From Desulfurobacterium pacificum (GTDB lineage: Bacteria > Aquificota > Aquificia > Desulfurobacteriales > Desulfurobacteriaceae), in assembly GCF_900182835.1 (NCBI RefSeq), contig NZ_FXUB01000004.1:1-64000 (forward strand): a stretch of 64,000 bases of DNA, in the 5' to 3' direction. The position numbers and the translations under genes are program-made. Positions 54,842-62,715 of the stretch are shown piece by piece; position 1 is the stretch's first letter, and each line of letters starts with the position of its first letter. The notes beneath the pieces were generated by a model, which saw only the letters and a program-made list of their open reading frames with translations, was not told where the DNA came from and searched no databases.

Positions 54842-55270
54842 TTACCCCCTACCTTTCTTTTTAAGCAACTCTTTAGAAATAAGCAAACTATTTCTCAATC
54901 TTTCTAAAGCTTCCTTTATCTTTATCAAATCTACATCAGCCAAACTGCTTAGCTTTACTTCATTTTTATCTAAATTACCTTTTGACAACGACTCTGCAAA
55001 GTTAGTTATTTTCTCATAATCCTCTGAAACAATTCGGGAATAAACATACGTAACTACAAAGAAAAACAAACCAACGACAATTATTGCCACAAGAAGCTTC
55101 TCAAAAACCAACTTTGCAAGAGCAGGCTCTTTAACAGTATCAGCTACCACAAAATAAGCAACTACGAGAAAAATAAACGCAGTCGTGTAGTAGAACAGCC
55201 CCATTCTAACAGGATACGCTAACCTTATAGGCAAATCCGACATAAAAAAAGCTCTTAATATTTTTTTCAC
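54842..55270 (-). CDS. Two-helix membrane protein with HAMP-like tail
   Basis: A 142-aa protein with two membrane helices (about 23-45, LFYYTTAFIFLVVAYFVV; about 58-78, LLVAIIVVGLFFFVVTYVY) followed by a HAMP-like helix-turn-helix (SEDYEKITNFAESLSKGNLD and LIKIKEALERLRNSLLISKE). It looks like the membrane anchor of a sensor without an output domain. The GTG start is preceded by GGAGGTGAGG. Single gene, no partner nearby. It might work with the chemoreceptors in trans, but nothing in the sequence proves it. Confidence 0.7.
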   Translation of the reverse strand: MKKILRAFFMSDLPIRLAYPVRMGLFYYTTAFIFLVVAYFVVADTVKEPALAKLVFEKLLVAIIVVGLFFFVVTYVYSRIVSEDYEKITNFAESLSKGNLDKNEVKLSSLADVDLIKIKEALERLRNSLLISKELLKKKGRG

Positions 55271-55385
55271 GCCTCACCTCCTGCTTTAATAATTTCTTTG
55301 AAAATAGAATTTTAACTCTATTTTTAGAAATATCAACACCATTAGATATTTATTAAGATGCTTAAAAGAATAAAAACAACCTTAT

Positions 55386-55417
55386 ATAAAACAAAAAGCC
55401 CCCTTTACAAGGGGGCT
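55386..55417 (-). terminator. Terminator of leuA
   Basis: On the minus strand AGCCCCC (complement of 55411-55417) pairs with GGGGGCT (complement of 55397-55403) around a seven-base loop, with TTTTTGTTTT after it. Confidence 0.92.
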
Positions 55418-55440
55418 CTAAACATCTTCTATCTATCCTT

Positions 55441-56979
55441 CTACTTTTTTCGCTTTCTTTTTACCAACCTATCAAGAGCTTCCAAGAAAGCCAAAGCTGA
55501 GGCTCTAACTATATCTGGGTCTACTCCCCTACCACTAACCCTTATACCTTCATTCTCCACTGTTACGTAAACCTCAGCAAGAGCATCCGTTCCTGCAGTC
55601 AAAGCCCTTATCTTAAAATCTCTAAGGACAACTTCGTCTCCAACAGAAAGAGCATTCTTTATAGCTTTATACGTAGCATCTACAGGACCATTCCCTACAG
55701 CCAATCCTAATTTTTCACCATCTGGTGTTCTAACCTTAACTGTAGCAGAAGGGATAACTCCCTCACCACTTATAGCCTGGTTGGACGCAAGCTCGTAAAC
55801 TTTTTCCTTTTTCTCACCTTCCAATCCCTCTATTATTAACTCTATATCTACATCGTAAATTTCTTTTTTCCTTGAAGCCAACTCTTTAAAACGTCTAAAC
55901 GCTTCCTCTAATTTCTCTTCTTCTAACTCAATACCCATTTCTTCTAACTTTTTCCTGAAAGCGTGACGTCCAGAGTGTTTGCCCAAAACTATCTTTGATT
56001 CTTTTAAGCCTATATCCTCTGGCTTCATAATTTCATACGTTTCTCTGCATTCCAAAACACCGTGCTGATGGATACCAGATTCATGAGCGAAAGCGTTATC
56101 TCCAACTATAGGTTTCGTTCTGGAAATCAACACTCCCGTCAATCTACTAACTAACTGAGAAGTCTTGTATATCTGTTTTGTATCTATATCTGTATAAACA
56201 GGAAATTGGTCGGGACGTACCTTTATCGCCATAACTATCTCTTCCATTGCAGCGTTACCCGCTCTTTCACCTATACCATTGATGGTACATTCAACCTGTC
56301 TTGCCCCTGCCTTTACAGCCATCAGTGAGTTCGCTGTTGCCAAACCTAAGTCGTTATGACAATGAACACTTACAATAGCCTTGTCTATATTTGGAACGTT
56401 CTCTTTAATAGCCAAAATTCTCTCATACCATTCATCAGGTACAGCGTATCCAACAGTATCAGGTATATTTACAACTTTCGCACCTGCCTCTATTACTGCT
56501 TCTAAAACCTCAAATAGATATTTTAAATCTGTCCTCCCAGCATCCTCAGCAGAAAACTCTACTTCTGCCTTACCTTCACTTACATCCTGAATAAGCTTAA
56601 CAGCTTCTACAGCTCTTTTTAGAGCTTCATCTCTACTCATTTTCAATTTGTATTTAAGATGAATATCTGAAGTAGCTATAAAGGTATGAATTCTTACTCT
56701 ATTACCTTCCTTTAGTGCTTCCCAGGCTGTTTTTATATCGGCTTCAACTGCACGAGCAAGAGAACATACGGTAGAGTTTTTAACTTCCTTTGCTATTCTT
56801 TTAACAGCTTCAAAATCAGCCGGAGAACTAATGGCAAAACCTGCTTCTATTACATCAACTCCTAACTTTTCTAACTGCTTTGCTATCTGAACTTTTTCAT
56901 CTACCGTTAAGTTAACGCCCGGCGTTTGTTCTCCATCCCTCAATGTAGTATCAAAAATGAATAATTTTTCCCTTTCCAA
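55441..56979 (-). CDS. leuA: 2-isopropylmalate synthase
   Basis: A 512-aa enzyme that condenses acetyl-CoA with 2-oxoisovalerate, the first step of leucine synthesis. TIM barrel with [17 protein letters not shown] (about 9-25), metal-binding [17 protein letters not shown] near 206-222 and [18 protein letters not shown]. The C-terminal LeuA dimer/regulatory domain (about 370-505) is present, so leucine feedback inhibition is expected. Citramalate synthase is the main alternative; the start with [20 protein letters not shown] and the length fit LeuA. The start is TTG, 8 bases after GGAGG. Confidence 0.92.
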   Translation of the reverse strand: MEREKLFIFDTTLRDGEQTPGVNLTVDEKVQIAKQLEKLGVDVIEAGFAISSPADFEAVKRIAKEVKNSTVCSLARAVEADIKTAWEALKEGNRVRIHTFIATSDIHLKYKLKMSRDEALKRAVEAVKLIQDVSEGKAEVEFSAEDAGRTDLKYLFEVLEAVIEAGAKVVNIPDTVGYAVPDEWYERILAIKENVPNIDKAIVSVHCHNDLGLATANSLMAVKAGARQVECTINGIGERAGNAAMEEIVMAIKVRPDQFPVYTDIDTKQIYKTSQLVSRLTGVLISRTKPIVGDNAFAHESGIHQHGVLECRETYEIMKPEDIGLKESKIVLGKHSGRHAFRKKLEEMGIELEEEKLEEAFRRFKELASRKKEIYDVDIELIIEGLEGEKKEKVYELASNQAISGEGVIPSATVKVRTPDGEKLGLAVGNGPVDATYKAIKNALSVGDEVVLRDFKIRALTAGTDALAEVYVTVENEGIRVSGRGVDPDIVRASALAFLEALDRLVKRKRKK

Positions 56980-57075
56980 TGACCTAACCTCCGAATAAGG
57001 ATAATACTTCTTATGATAAGCAAAAGGAGGGATATTTCAAGAGAAGAATGGAATTTTATTGCCCAAAAATAAAAA

Positions 57076-57151
57076 TGGCTCCCCGGGCCGGGCTCGAACC
57101 AGCGACCTGGTGGTTAACAGCCACCCGCTCTACCAGCTGAGCTACCGGGGA
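57076..57151 (-). tRNA. tRNA-Asn (GTT)
   Basis: A 76-base cloverleaf. Acceptor TCCCCGG (5' end at 57151) pairs with CCGGGGA, discriminator G, and CCA is encoded (57076-57078). D arm GCTC...GAGC, anticodon stem GGTGG/CCACC with loop CTGTTAA (anticodon GTT), T arm GCTGG-TTCGAGC-CCGGC. A T-rich tail follows. Confidence 0.97.
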
Positions 57152-57166
57152 GCTTTGCTATGCAGA

Positions 57167-57195
57167 AATATAGGACACATCACAAACAGTGTCAA
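57167..57195 (-). promoter_or_regulatory. Promoter of tRNA-Asn
   Basis: Minus-strand -35 TTGACA (57190-57195), 17-base spacer, -10 TATATT (57167-57172), about 16 bases before the mature tRNA 5' end. Confidence 0.8.
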
Positions 57196-57229
57196 TACTC
57201 CCAAAGCAAATTTTCTATCTACAAGAATC

Positions 57230-58318
57230 CTACAGCAAAGCCTTGATTATCTTAGATATAACGTAATTAGAAACAAAACAAGCTTTTTCTGTAAGTTTGA
57301 GAATAGGAAAGTCATATTCAATATATCCAGCTTCTTCTAAAACTTGCAGTTCTTCCTTTTCTAATTTTTCCTTAATTCCTAAAGACTTTAGATTAACTCC
57401 TGACATCAATCTAAGTCCCATTGCAAGTTTCATTTCTTTAAGCTCTTTTACTGAAAATGCAACAGCTTCTTCAATCGGTGTAAGATTAGACTCTAAAGAA
57501 AGAAAGTATCTATTCAAATTTGCGTAGTTTTTTCTATAAACATTACCAACAAACGAAGCCGCTGAGGGTCCTAATCCTTCATAATTGTCCAACCGCCAGT
57601 AATGGATATTGTGTCTACATTCAAAACCAGCTTTTGCAAAGTTAGATATTTCGTAATGCAAAAACCCTTCTGCTTTTAAAAGATCCCTTATCAAATCATA
57701 CATTTTTTTAGTTTCTTCGTCTCCAACCAAATCGTTTTCAGATAACTGATGGAAGAACGGAGTATTCTCATATATCGTCAGCGCATAAGCAGAAACGTGC
57801 TTTATAGGAAACTCCAGAATCTGTTTTAATTCCTTTTCTATTGACCAAACAGTTTGCCCCGGTATTCCAAACATAATATCAACTGAAACATTCTTAAACA
57901 CTGAAACTGCGTTCTCCAAAGCTCTTAAAGCCTGCTTTGAAGAATGTCTTCTCCCCAAAAACTTTAATAGTTTTTCAGAAAGCGTTTGAATCCCTATGCT
58001 AATTCTATTAATTCCTGCATCCTTCAATTCTCTCAAGTAAGAAAGCGTTGCGCTTTCTGGATTAACCTCTACAGTAACTTCGCTATACTGTGATACTCTT
58101 GATAAAAAAGAGTAGAAAAATTCTGGAGGCATAAGAGAAGGGGTTCCGCCTCCAAAATATATAGTTGGGAAAGCTTCCAGTACCGGCTGCTTGAGAGAAA
58201 ATTCTTTGTGTAAAAACTTTTCATATTCCTTAACGTACTCTAAGTGAGAAACTGAGAAGAAATCGCAGTAAGGACATTTAGATTTGCAAAAAGGAACATG
58301 AACGTAAAGGGCTTTTAT
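57230..58318 (-). CDS. hemW: HemW-type radical SAM protein, apparent AUA start
   Basis: A 362-aa radical SAM protein related to coproporphyrinogen dehydrogenase; HemW proteins act as heme chaperones. The cluster motif CKSKCPYC (CX3CX2C) lies at residues 11-18, FGGGTPSL at 55-62, then NPESATL, GINRISIGIQTLSEK and VSVDIMFGIPGQT. The reading frame starts IKALYVHVPFCK where relatives read MKALYVHVPFC. The first codon is ATA at 58316-58318, overlapping the TAA stop of the upstream TPR gene as ATAA. There is no ATG, GTG or TTG in frame between the upstream stop region and the Cys motif. The first in-frame ATG (58132) would delete the cluster motif. Either AUA initiation or a base error explains this. 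Confidence 0.85.
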   Translation of the reverse strand: MKALYVHVPFCKSKCPYCDFFSVSHLEYVKEYEKFLHKEFSLKQPVLEAFPTIYFGGGTPSLMPPEFFYSFLSRVSQYSEVTVEVNPESATLSYLRELKDAGINRISIGIQTLSEKLLKFLGRRHSSKQALRALENAVSVFKNVSVDIMFGIPGQTVWSIEKELKQILEFPIKHVSAYALTIYENTPFFHQLSENDLVGDEETKKMYDLIRDLLKAEGFLHYEISNFAKAGFECRHNIHYWRLDNYEGLGPSAASFVGNVYRKNYANLNRYFLSLESNLTPIEEAVAFSVKELKEMKLAMGLRLMSGVNLKSLGIKEKLEKEELQVLEEAGYIEYDFPILKLTEKACFVSNYVISKIIKALL

Positions 58319-59802
58319 CGGTTGGTGGAAAGTAGAGCAATTTTCCTTGATAGTTCCTCCTCGTGAAGGTCTTTATTTGCTTCTTTATACCATAAAAGAG
58401 CTCTATCCTTCTCGCCTAAAGCTTCATATATTTCTCCCATTAAAGCCTTGATTTTTGCCGCCTTATCCGAAGTTAAATCTTCTCTCTGAAGTATATCTGT
58501 TAAAAACTCTAATGCCTCGTTATACCTTCCAAGAGACTTTAACGATTGAACAATTATAGAAACCGCCTTGAGAAAATGCTTGGAATTTTTTAAAACCTTT
58601 TTAGCATTCTCTATCGCCTCTTGATACTTTTCAAGCCCTAACATAGCTTCAGCAAGTGATATGTATTTGGTTCCATCTTTCTCTATTTGTTCAACTTCCC
58701 TATCTACATCTCTAAACGTCTCTACACCCAAAGAAATATCATCAACGTAGTCCGATATTAAATCATTAACGTTCAACGCTTCATCAAATGCTTCAAGAAT
58801 GTCCTTAACTTCAGGCAACTCTTTCTCTACCTGCCTACTATCAATAGAGGAAATGTTAATATCATACCTGGAACTCGCAAAGGATAGCATGGAGTTATAG
58901 AAACCATCATCAACCAACTTCAGTCTCTGAAGATACTCTTTAGCGTCCTCTATCTCCCCTTCTTCAAAGGATATTCCCGAAAGCAGATAATATTTAGCCT
59001 TAGGAGATGAAATTACCGATGCAACCTTTCTAAGAGATTCCAAAGAACCTGAACTTCTAAACGTCTCTATGACAAACTTCAGAAACTCTGGATTGGAAGC
59101 ATTAGTTTCTAAAATTTTTAACAATATTGAAGAAACATCCTCTCCTTTCAAATGAGAAACTACTTCAACTAACTGTCTATCCATATTTTCAGTTCTTCTA
59201 ATGTTACGAGCTTTAAAAAGAGACCTTAAAGCTCCTTTATAATCTTTCAAATTTACGTACATATTTCCAGCTAACACATAATTCTTAAAAGCTTCCTCCA
59301 AACTTCCATTCCCAGCAAGTAAATCCGCATATTTTTCATAAAAGAAAGGATGAAACCTTTTTTCCAATAGTTCTTGAATAAGTTCTACTATTCGAGTCGT
59401 ATCTGAAGAAGCATCCATCATTGTTTTATAAGTGTTAATCAGAAGTTTAAATGCTTCATAATACAAACCCTTCTTTTCATAAGCATGCGCCAAGAGTCTT
59501 AAAACCTTAACATTAAATGGGTCTATACGAAGTGCTTTCTTTAATACAGCAATAGCAATATCGTAGTACTCTTCCCTTATCTTTTTTTCCGCAAACTCTA
59601 TTATTGACTGCAGAGCCTCTTTCTTTTTCCCTAATCTAACCAAGGCATCAACGTAGAAGTTAAGAATAGATAATGAATTTGGATTACGTTTTATGATTTT
59701 TTTCCCTATTTCAGCTATTTTAAAATAATCTTTGGAAGCAACAGCTTCCTGAAATTGTTCTTCTTCAGATTTTGGTTTTTTAAAAAAATCAAATAACCCC
59801 AA
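58315..59802 (-). CDS. TPR-repeat protein
   Basis: A 495-aa soluble protein built of tetratricopeptide-like helical repeats. N-terminal MGLFDFFKKPKSEEEQFQEA, repeats through about 60-250 (for example ALRIDPFNVKVLRLLAHAYE, YEKYADLLAGNGSLEEAFKN) and again at 390-490 (AEAMLGLEKYQEAIENAKKV, LMGEIYEALGEKDRALLWYK). A less regular middle part lies at 250-390. The start is the TTG at 59800-59802, four bases after GGGAGG; the longer frame has no ribosome site. It overlaps hemW by 4 bases. It may be a scaffold protein; partner unknown. Confidence 0.82.
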   Translation of the reverse strand: MGLFDFFKKPKSEEEQFQEAVASKDYFKIAEIGKKIIKRNPNSLSILNFYVDALVRLGKKKEALQSIIEFAEKKIREEYYDIAIAVLKKALRIDPFNVKVLRLLAHAYEKKGLYYEAFKLLINTYKTMMDASSDTTRIVELIQELLEKRFHPFFYEKYADLLAGNGSLEEAFKNYVLAGNMYVNLKDYKGALRSLFKARNIRRTENMDRQLVEVVSHLKGEDVSSILLKILETNASNPEFLKFVIETFRSSGSLESLRKVASVISSPKAKYYLLSGISFEEGEIEDAKEYLQRLKLVDDGFYNSMLSFASSRYDINISSIDSRQVEKELPEVKDILEAFDEALNVNDLISDYVDDISLGVETFRDVDREVEQIEKDGTKYISLAEAMLGLEKYQEAIENAKKVLKNSKHFLKAVSIIVQSLKSLGRYNEALEFLTDILQREDLTSDKAAKIKALMGEIYEALGEKDRALLWYKEANKDLHEEELSRKIALLSTNR

Positions 59803-59873
59803 CTTTCCTCCCTTTGAGGTGACCAACAGGTTCTCAAGTATAATTATACTCAAGAGACTTTTAGAGGGTAGTC

Positions 59874-60755
59874 ATGAAAAAAATAGACCTCCAACTCAAT
59901 ATAGAAAGAGCAAGAGAAGTGGCTTTTACCTTACTTAAAGCTCTAAAGGAAGAAGGTATCTTTGGTGAAAAAGACTTACCGGATGATGTCGCCCAAAAAA
60001 TAATGAATGAGATAGATGAAGAGGCTTTTCTATCTATGGTAACTCTTACAACATCTTTAGATTACATGAGGAACGCGAACAAGTTGTGGGAAAGCTCCAT
60101 AAATACGTTAAAAGATGAAGAGGTAAACTGGGTTTTCTCACCTAAAGAGGTAACGAAAAGAGGAAAGGAGAAACTCAAAAAAGCTTTAATGAAACATGGT
60201 CTTGCAGCGAAAAAAGACAAAGACACAGAAATATGGTATCGGATATCGGAAACGTTAACTAAAGAGTTTAATGGCAGTATAAAGAAGTTTTTTGAAAGGT
60301 TTAACTACGATGTAAAGGAGATGTTTGAAACTCTACACAAAAAAGAAAAAGAGAATTTTCCGAGTTTATCAGGTATAAAGATTTTTCCACACTGGATAAG
60401 GAGCTTGAAAGATAAAAAAAACCTACCCTTTAAGAATGTAGAAAAACTGCCCATACCTGTTGACGTTCACGTAGCAAGAGCAACTTTTACAACCGGCTGC
60501 ATTACAGGAAAGTATAAGGCAAAAGGTATAACTGAAACACTCAGAAAAAAGGTAATAGAAGTATGGGAAAAGGGACTTGAAGGAACGGGAATTTCACCGA
60601 TAGAGATGTTTCGCCCACTATGGCTACTCAGCAAGCACGGATGCCATTACAGAAAGAACGGAGAAAGACCAAAATTAGAAGAGTGTCCTGTTAAAGATTT
60701 CTGCGTTGACGGAAAAGTCATAGTAACTTCTAAAAAGGTGGAAATAGAAACGTGA
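59874..60755 (+). CDS. Possible HhH/Fe-S DNA glycosylase-like protein
   Basis: A 293-aa protein with no confident family. The C-terminal part recalls helix-hairpin-helix Fe-S glycosylases: LPIPVDVHVARATFTTGC (about 197-214) is like the VDTHV segment, and a Cys set GC, CPVKDFC (about 262-283, C-x13-C-x5-C) resembles the iron-sulfur loop of EndoIII/MutY relatives, although the spacing differs. The N-terminal half is helical and charged. It overlaps the pseudopilin-like gene by 4 bases. Alternatives are an archaeal-type 8-oxoguanine glycosylase relative or another Fe-S protein. ATG, weak AGAGGG ribosome site. Confidence 0.6.
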   Translation: MKKIDLQLNIERAREVAFTLLKALKEEGIFGEKDLPDDVAQKIMNEIDEEAFLSMVTLTTSLDYMRNANKLWESSINTLKDEEVNWVFSPKEVTKRGKEKLKKALMKHGLAAKKDKDTEIWYRISETLTKEFNGSIKKFFERFNYDVKEMFETLHKKEKENFPSLSGIKIFPHWIRSLKDKKNLPFKNVEKLPIPVDVHVARATFTTGCITGKYKAKGITETLRKKVIEVWEKGLEGTGISPIEMFRPLWLLSKHGCHYRKNGERPKLEECPVKDFCVDGKVIVTSKKVEIET

Positions 60756-61243
60756 AAAAATTGGGATTTACTCTCTTAGAACTTCTTATAGTATTGGTAA
60801 TACTATCTCTAATTCTAACTTTAATACTACCTGCAGTAATAAACGAAAACCTCAGCGATATGGCGTCTTTTAAGAATAAGGTTAAAAGCGCAATGGACCA
60901 AATTTCTCTTCACTCTACGGAAGAAAGTATATGTGCGGATTTCAAGAATAACTCCATTTCTATTGGTAAAGCCAAAATCCCCCTTCCTACCCCCTTTCAA
61001 CTAACAACTTTTGTGAAACCTTATACTTTAATATCCGGTGAAAACCATAACTCTTTCTGTTTCACAGCTTCAAAACCAACAGTTGCCGGTTTTATTGCAA
61101 AAAGTAAAGACCATTATTTAATAATCGCTATGTTTTTACCGGTAGGAGAAGTAGAATTTTCCGAAACCGACCAAGCTGAAGCAGAAACGTTTAAGGATAA
61201 GGTAAGTAAGGGGAGGATTTTAGAATGGTTCAACTCCTATTAA
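60752..61243 (+). CDS. Type IV pilin-like / pseudopilin protein
   Basis: A 163-aa protein with a class III signal: MKKLGFTLLELLIVLVILSL. The prepilin peptidase site is G5-F6, with Glu at +5 and the hydrophobic helix behind it. The rest is a small globular domain with two Cys (SICADF, NSFCFTASK). It starts at a GTG overlapping the stop of the previous gene (GTGA). It is an isolated pilin-type gene with no assembly genes beside it, so it may be a minor pseudopilin of a type II secretion, competence or pilus machine encoded elsewhere. Confidence 0.83.
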   Translation: MKKLGFTLLELLIVLVILSLILTLILPAVINENLSDMASFKNKVKSAMDQISLHSTEESICADFKNNSISIGKAKIPLPTPFQLTTFVKPYTLISGENHNSFCFTASKPTVAGFIAKSKDHYLIIAMFLPVGEVEFSETDQAEAETFKDKVSKGRILEWFNSY

Positions 61244-61461
61244 TCATTTTACTCATAGCGGTAGGGGGACTTTTTATCTTTTCTATAAAACTTCTTTTCA
61301 CGCTCAAAGAAATTATTGGAAAGTGGGAAGAGACAGAAAGCGAAATTGTTAAAATTAAAAGGCAGATTTCAGACTTAGAAGTCAAAACCAGTGACCTTGA
61401 AGAAAGGCTAAAACTACTCTTATCTCAAATTCAAAACTTAACGAAAGAGAGGGAAGAATGA
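61225..61461 (+). CDS. Small membrane-anchored coiled-coil protein
   Basis: A 78-aa protein: one N-terminal membrane helix (about 3-25, LLLIILLIAVGGLFIF) and a coiled coil (about 35-75, KIKRQISDLEVKTSDLEERL). It is not recognised. It overlaps the pseudopilin-like gene by 19 bases and argF by 4 bases, so it belongs to the same operon. GGGAGG lies 8 bases before the ATG. Confidence 0.7.
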   Translation: MVQLLLIILLIAVGGLFIFSIKLLFTLKEIIGKWEETESEIVKIKRQISDLEVKTSDLEERLKLLLSQIQNLTKEREE

Positions 61462-62387
61462 AAGATTTTATATCAATGGTTCAAGCAGACACGCTGTTTA
61501 TAGAAAACATCATCTCACTATCTTCTTTCTTAAAAGAGAAGCAGAAAAAAGGCGAACTTTACAGACCTTTAAAAGGATTTACAGCAGCGCTCATTTTTGA
61601 AAAACCGTCAACGAGAACGAGAGTTTCCTTTGAAGTGGGCGTTTACCAATTGGGTGGACACGGCGTTTATATGGATACAAGAAGCTCTCAACTTGGAAGG
61701 GGAGAACCGATAAAGGACACAGCGAGAGTTCTTTCAAGATACGTTGACCTGATAGTAATAAGAACGTTCGGTCAGGGAAGAGTAGAAGAGTTAGCAAAGT
61801 ATTCAAACGTTCCAGTAATCAACGCTCTAACGGACGAAGAACACCCCTGTCAGGTTTTAGCAGACCTCTTTACCATTTGGGAATACAAGAGAAATCTGAA
61901 AGGATTAAAAGTTGCCTACTTAGGCGACGGAAACAACATGTGCAACTCCTGGCTGATAGGCGCAGCATACGCCGGAATGAAGTTTTACGCAGCAACGCCA
62001 GAAGGTTTTGAACCGCTAAAAGAATATGTGGAAAAAGCAAAAGAGATAGCAAAAGAAACAGGTGCGGAGATAGTATTAACTCACGACCCCGTAAAAGCGG
62101 TAAAAGATGCTGATGTAATATATACTGACGTCTGGGCATCTATGGGACAGGAAGAAGAAGCAGAAAAAAGGAAACAAATATTTATGCCTTATCAGGTAAA
62201 TGCCGAACTGGTAAAACACGCAAAGCCAGACTTTTTATTTATGCACTGCCTACCTGCTCACAGAGGAGAAGAGGTAACGAACGAAGTAATTGAAGGTGAA
62301 CGCTCCGTCGTTTGGGACCAGGCTGAAAACAGACTACACACTCAAAAAGCGCTGATGCTGAAATTGGTGAGGAAAACAACTTTTTAA
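61458..62387 (+). CDS. argF: Ornithine carbamoyltransferase
   Basis: A 309-aa enzyme that makes citrulline from ornithine and carbamoyl phosphate in arginine synthesis. Carbamoyl phosphate site EKPSTRTRVSFEVGVYQLGG (about 50-69), DEEHPCQVLADL near 127-138, ornithine/active Cys site FMHCLPAHRGEEVTNEV near 266-282, DVWASMGQEEE near 219. Its ATG overlaps the small coiled-coil gene by 4 bases (ATGA). It is separate from other arg genes. Confidence 0.97.
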   Translation: MKDFISMVQADTLFIENIISLSSFLKEKQKKGELYRPLKGFTAALIFEKPSTRTRVSFEVGVYQLGGHGVYMDTRSSQLGRGEPIKDTARVLSRYVDLIVIRTFGQGRVEELAKYSNVPVINALTDEEHPCQVLADLFTIWEYKRNLKGLKVAYLGDGNNMCNSWLIGAAYAGMKFYAATPEGFEPLKEYVEKAKEIAKETGAEIVLTHDPVKAVKDADVIYTDVWASMGQEEEAEKRKQIFMPYQVNAELVKHAKPDFLFMHCLPAHRGEEVTNEVIEGERSVVWDQAENRLHTQKALMLKLVRKTTF

Positions 62388-62393
62388 GATAAA

Positions 62394-62417
62394 TCCCCTC
62401 CGCGTCGGAGGGGAAAT
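62394..62417. terminator. Terminator after argF
   Basis: TCCCCTCCG (62394-62402), loop CGT, CGGAGGGGA (62406-62414), then AATTTATTT. Convergent genes end on both sides, so it may serve both. Confidence 0.85.
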
Positions 62418-62519
62418 TTATTTAACGTCAGTTTTAGGCTCAAGAGTTCTAATCATTGATAAGACGAATACAAAAAATACCACAAACACCGCTAACAAAA
62501 GTAAAATAGATATAAGCAT
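62418..62519 (-). CDS. Small 33-aa membrane peptide
   Basis: Codes for MLISILLLLAVFVVFFVFVL followed by SMIRTLEPKTDVK: one membrane helix with a basic-to-polar tail. The ATG at 62517-62519 has GGGGTG upstream. It overlaps, in another frame, the end of the 88-aa membrane frame, and only one of the two overlapping ends may be real. The tail looks more protein-like than the alternative frame. Confidence 0.45.
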   Translation of the reverse strand: MLISILLLLAVFVVFFVFVLSMIRTLEPKTDVK

Positions 62520-62715
62520 TCACACCCCCGCTAATGCACTTTACTCTCTTCGTCAACCAACTTAAAACGACAAAAACAAACACCCCCAGTAATTCTATCG
62601 ATAATTTCTCAAAACCATACTTAATAACAGTAACAGCAATACCAGAAATTAAGGCAATTTGCAGCGTTAACAACGCTTTATAAATTTCATATAACAGTTG
62701 AGCTCTTATGTTCAA
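62449..62715 (-). CDS. Small membrane protein after valS
   Basis: An 88-aa frame with two to three hydrophobic helices (TLQIALISGIAVTVIKYG, ELLGVFVFVVLSWLTKR, YIYFTFVSGVCGIF). It starts at a TTG directly after the valS stop (TAATTG), so it would be coupled to valS. Not recognised. The last third overlaps the 33-aa frame; a frameshift joining the two frames is possible. Confidence 0.45.
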   Translation of the reverse strand: MNIRAQLLYEIYKALLTLQIALISGIAVTVIKYGFEKLSIELLGVFVFVVLSWLTKRVKCISGGVNAYIYFTFVSGVCGIFCIRLIND

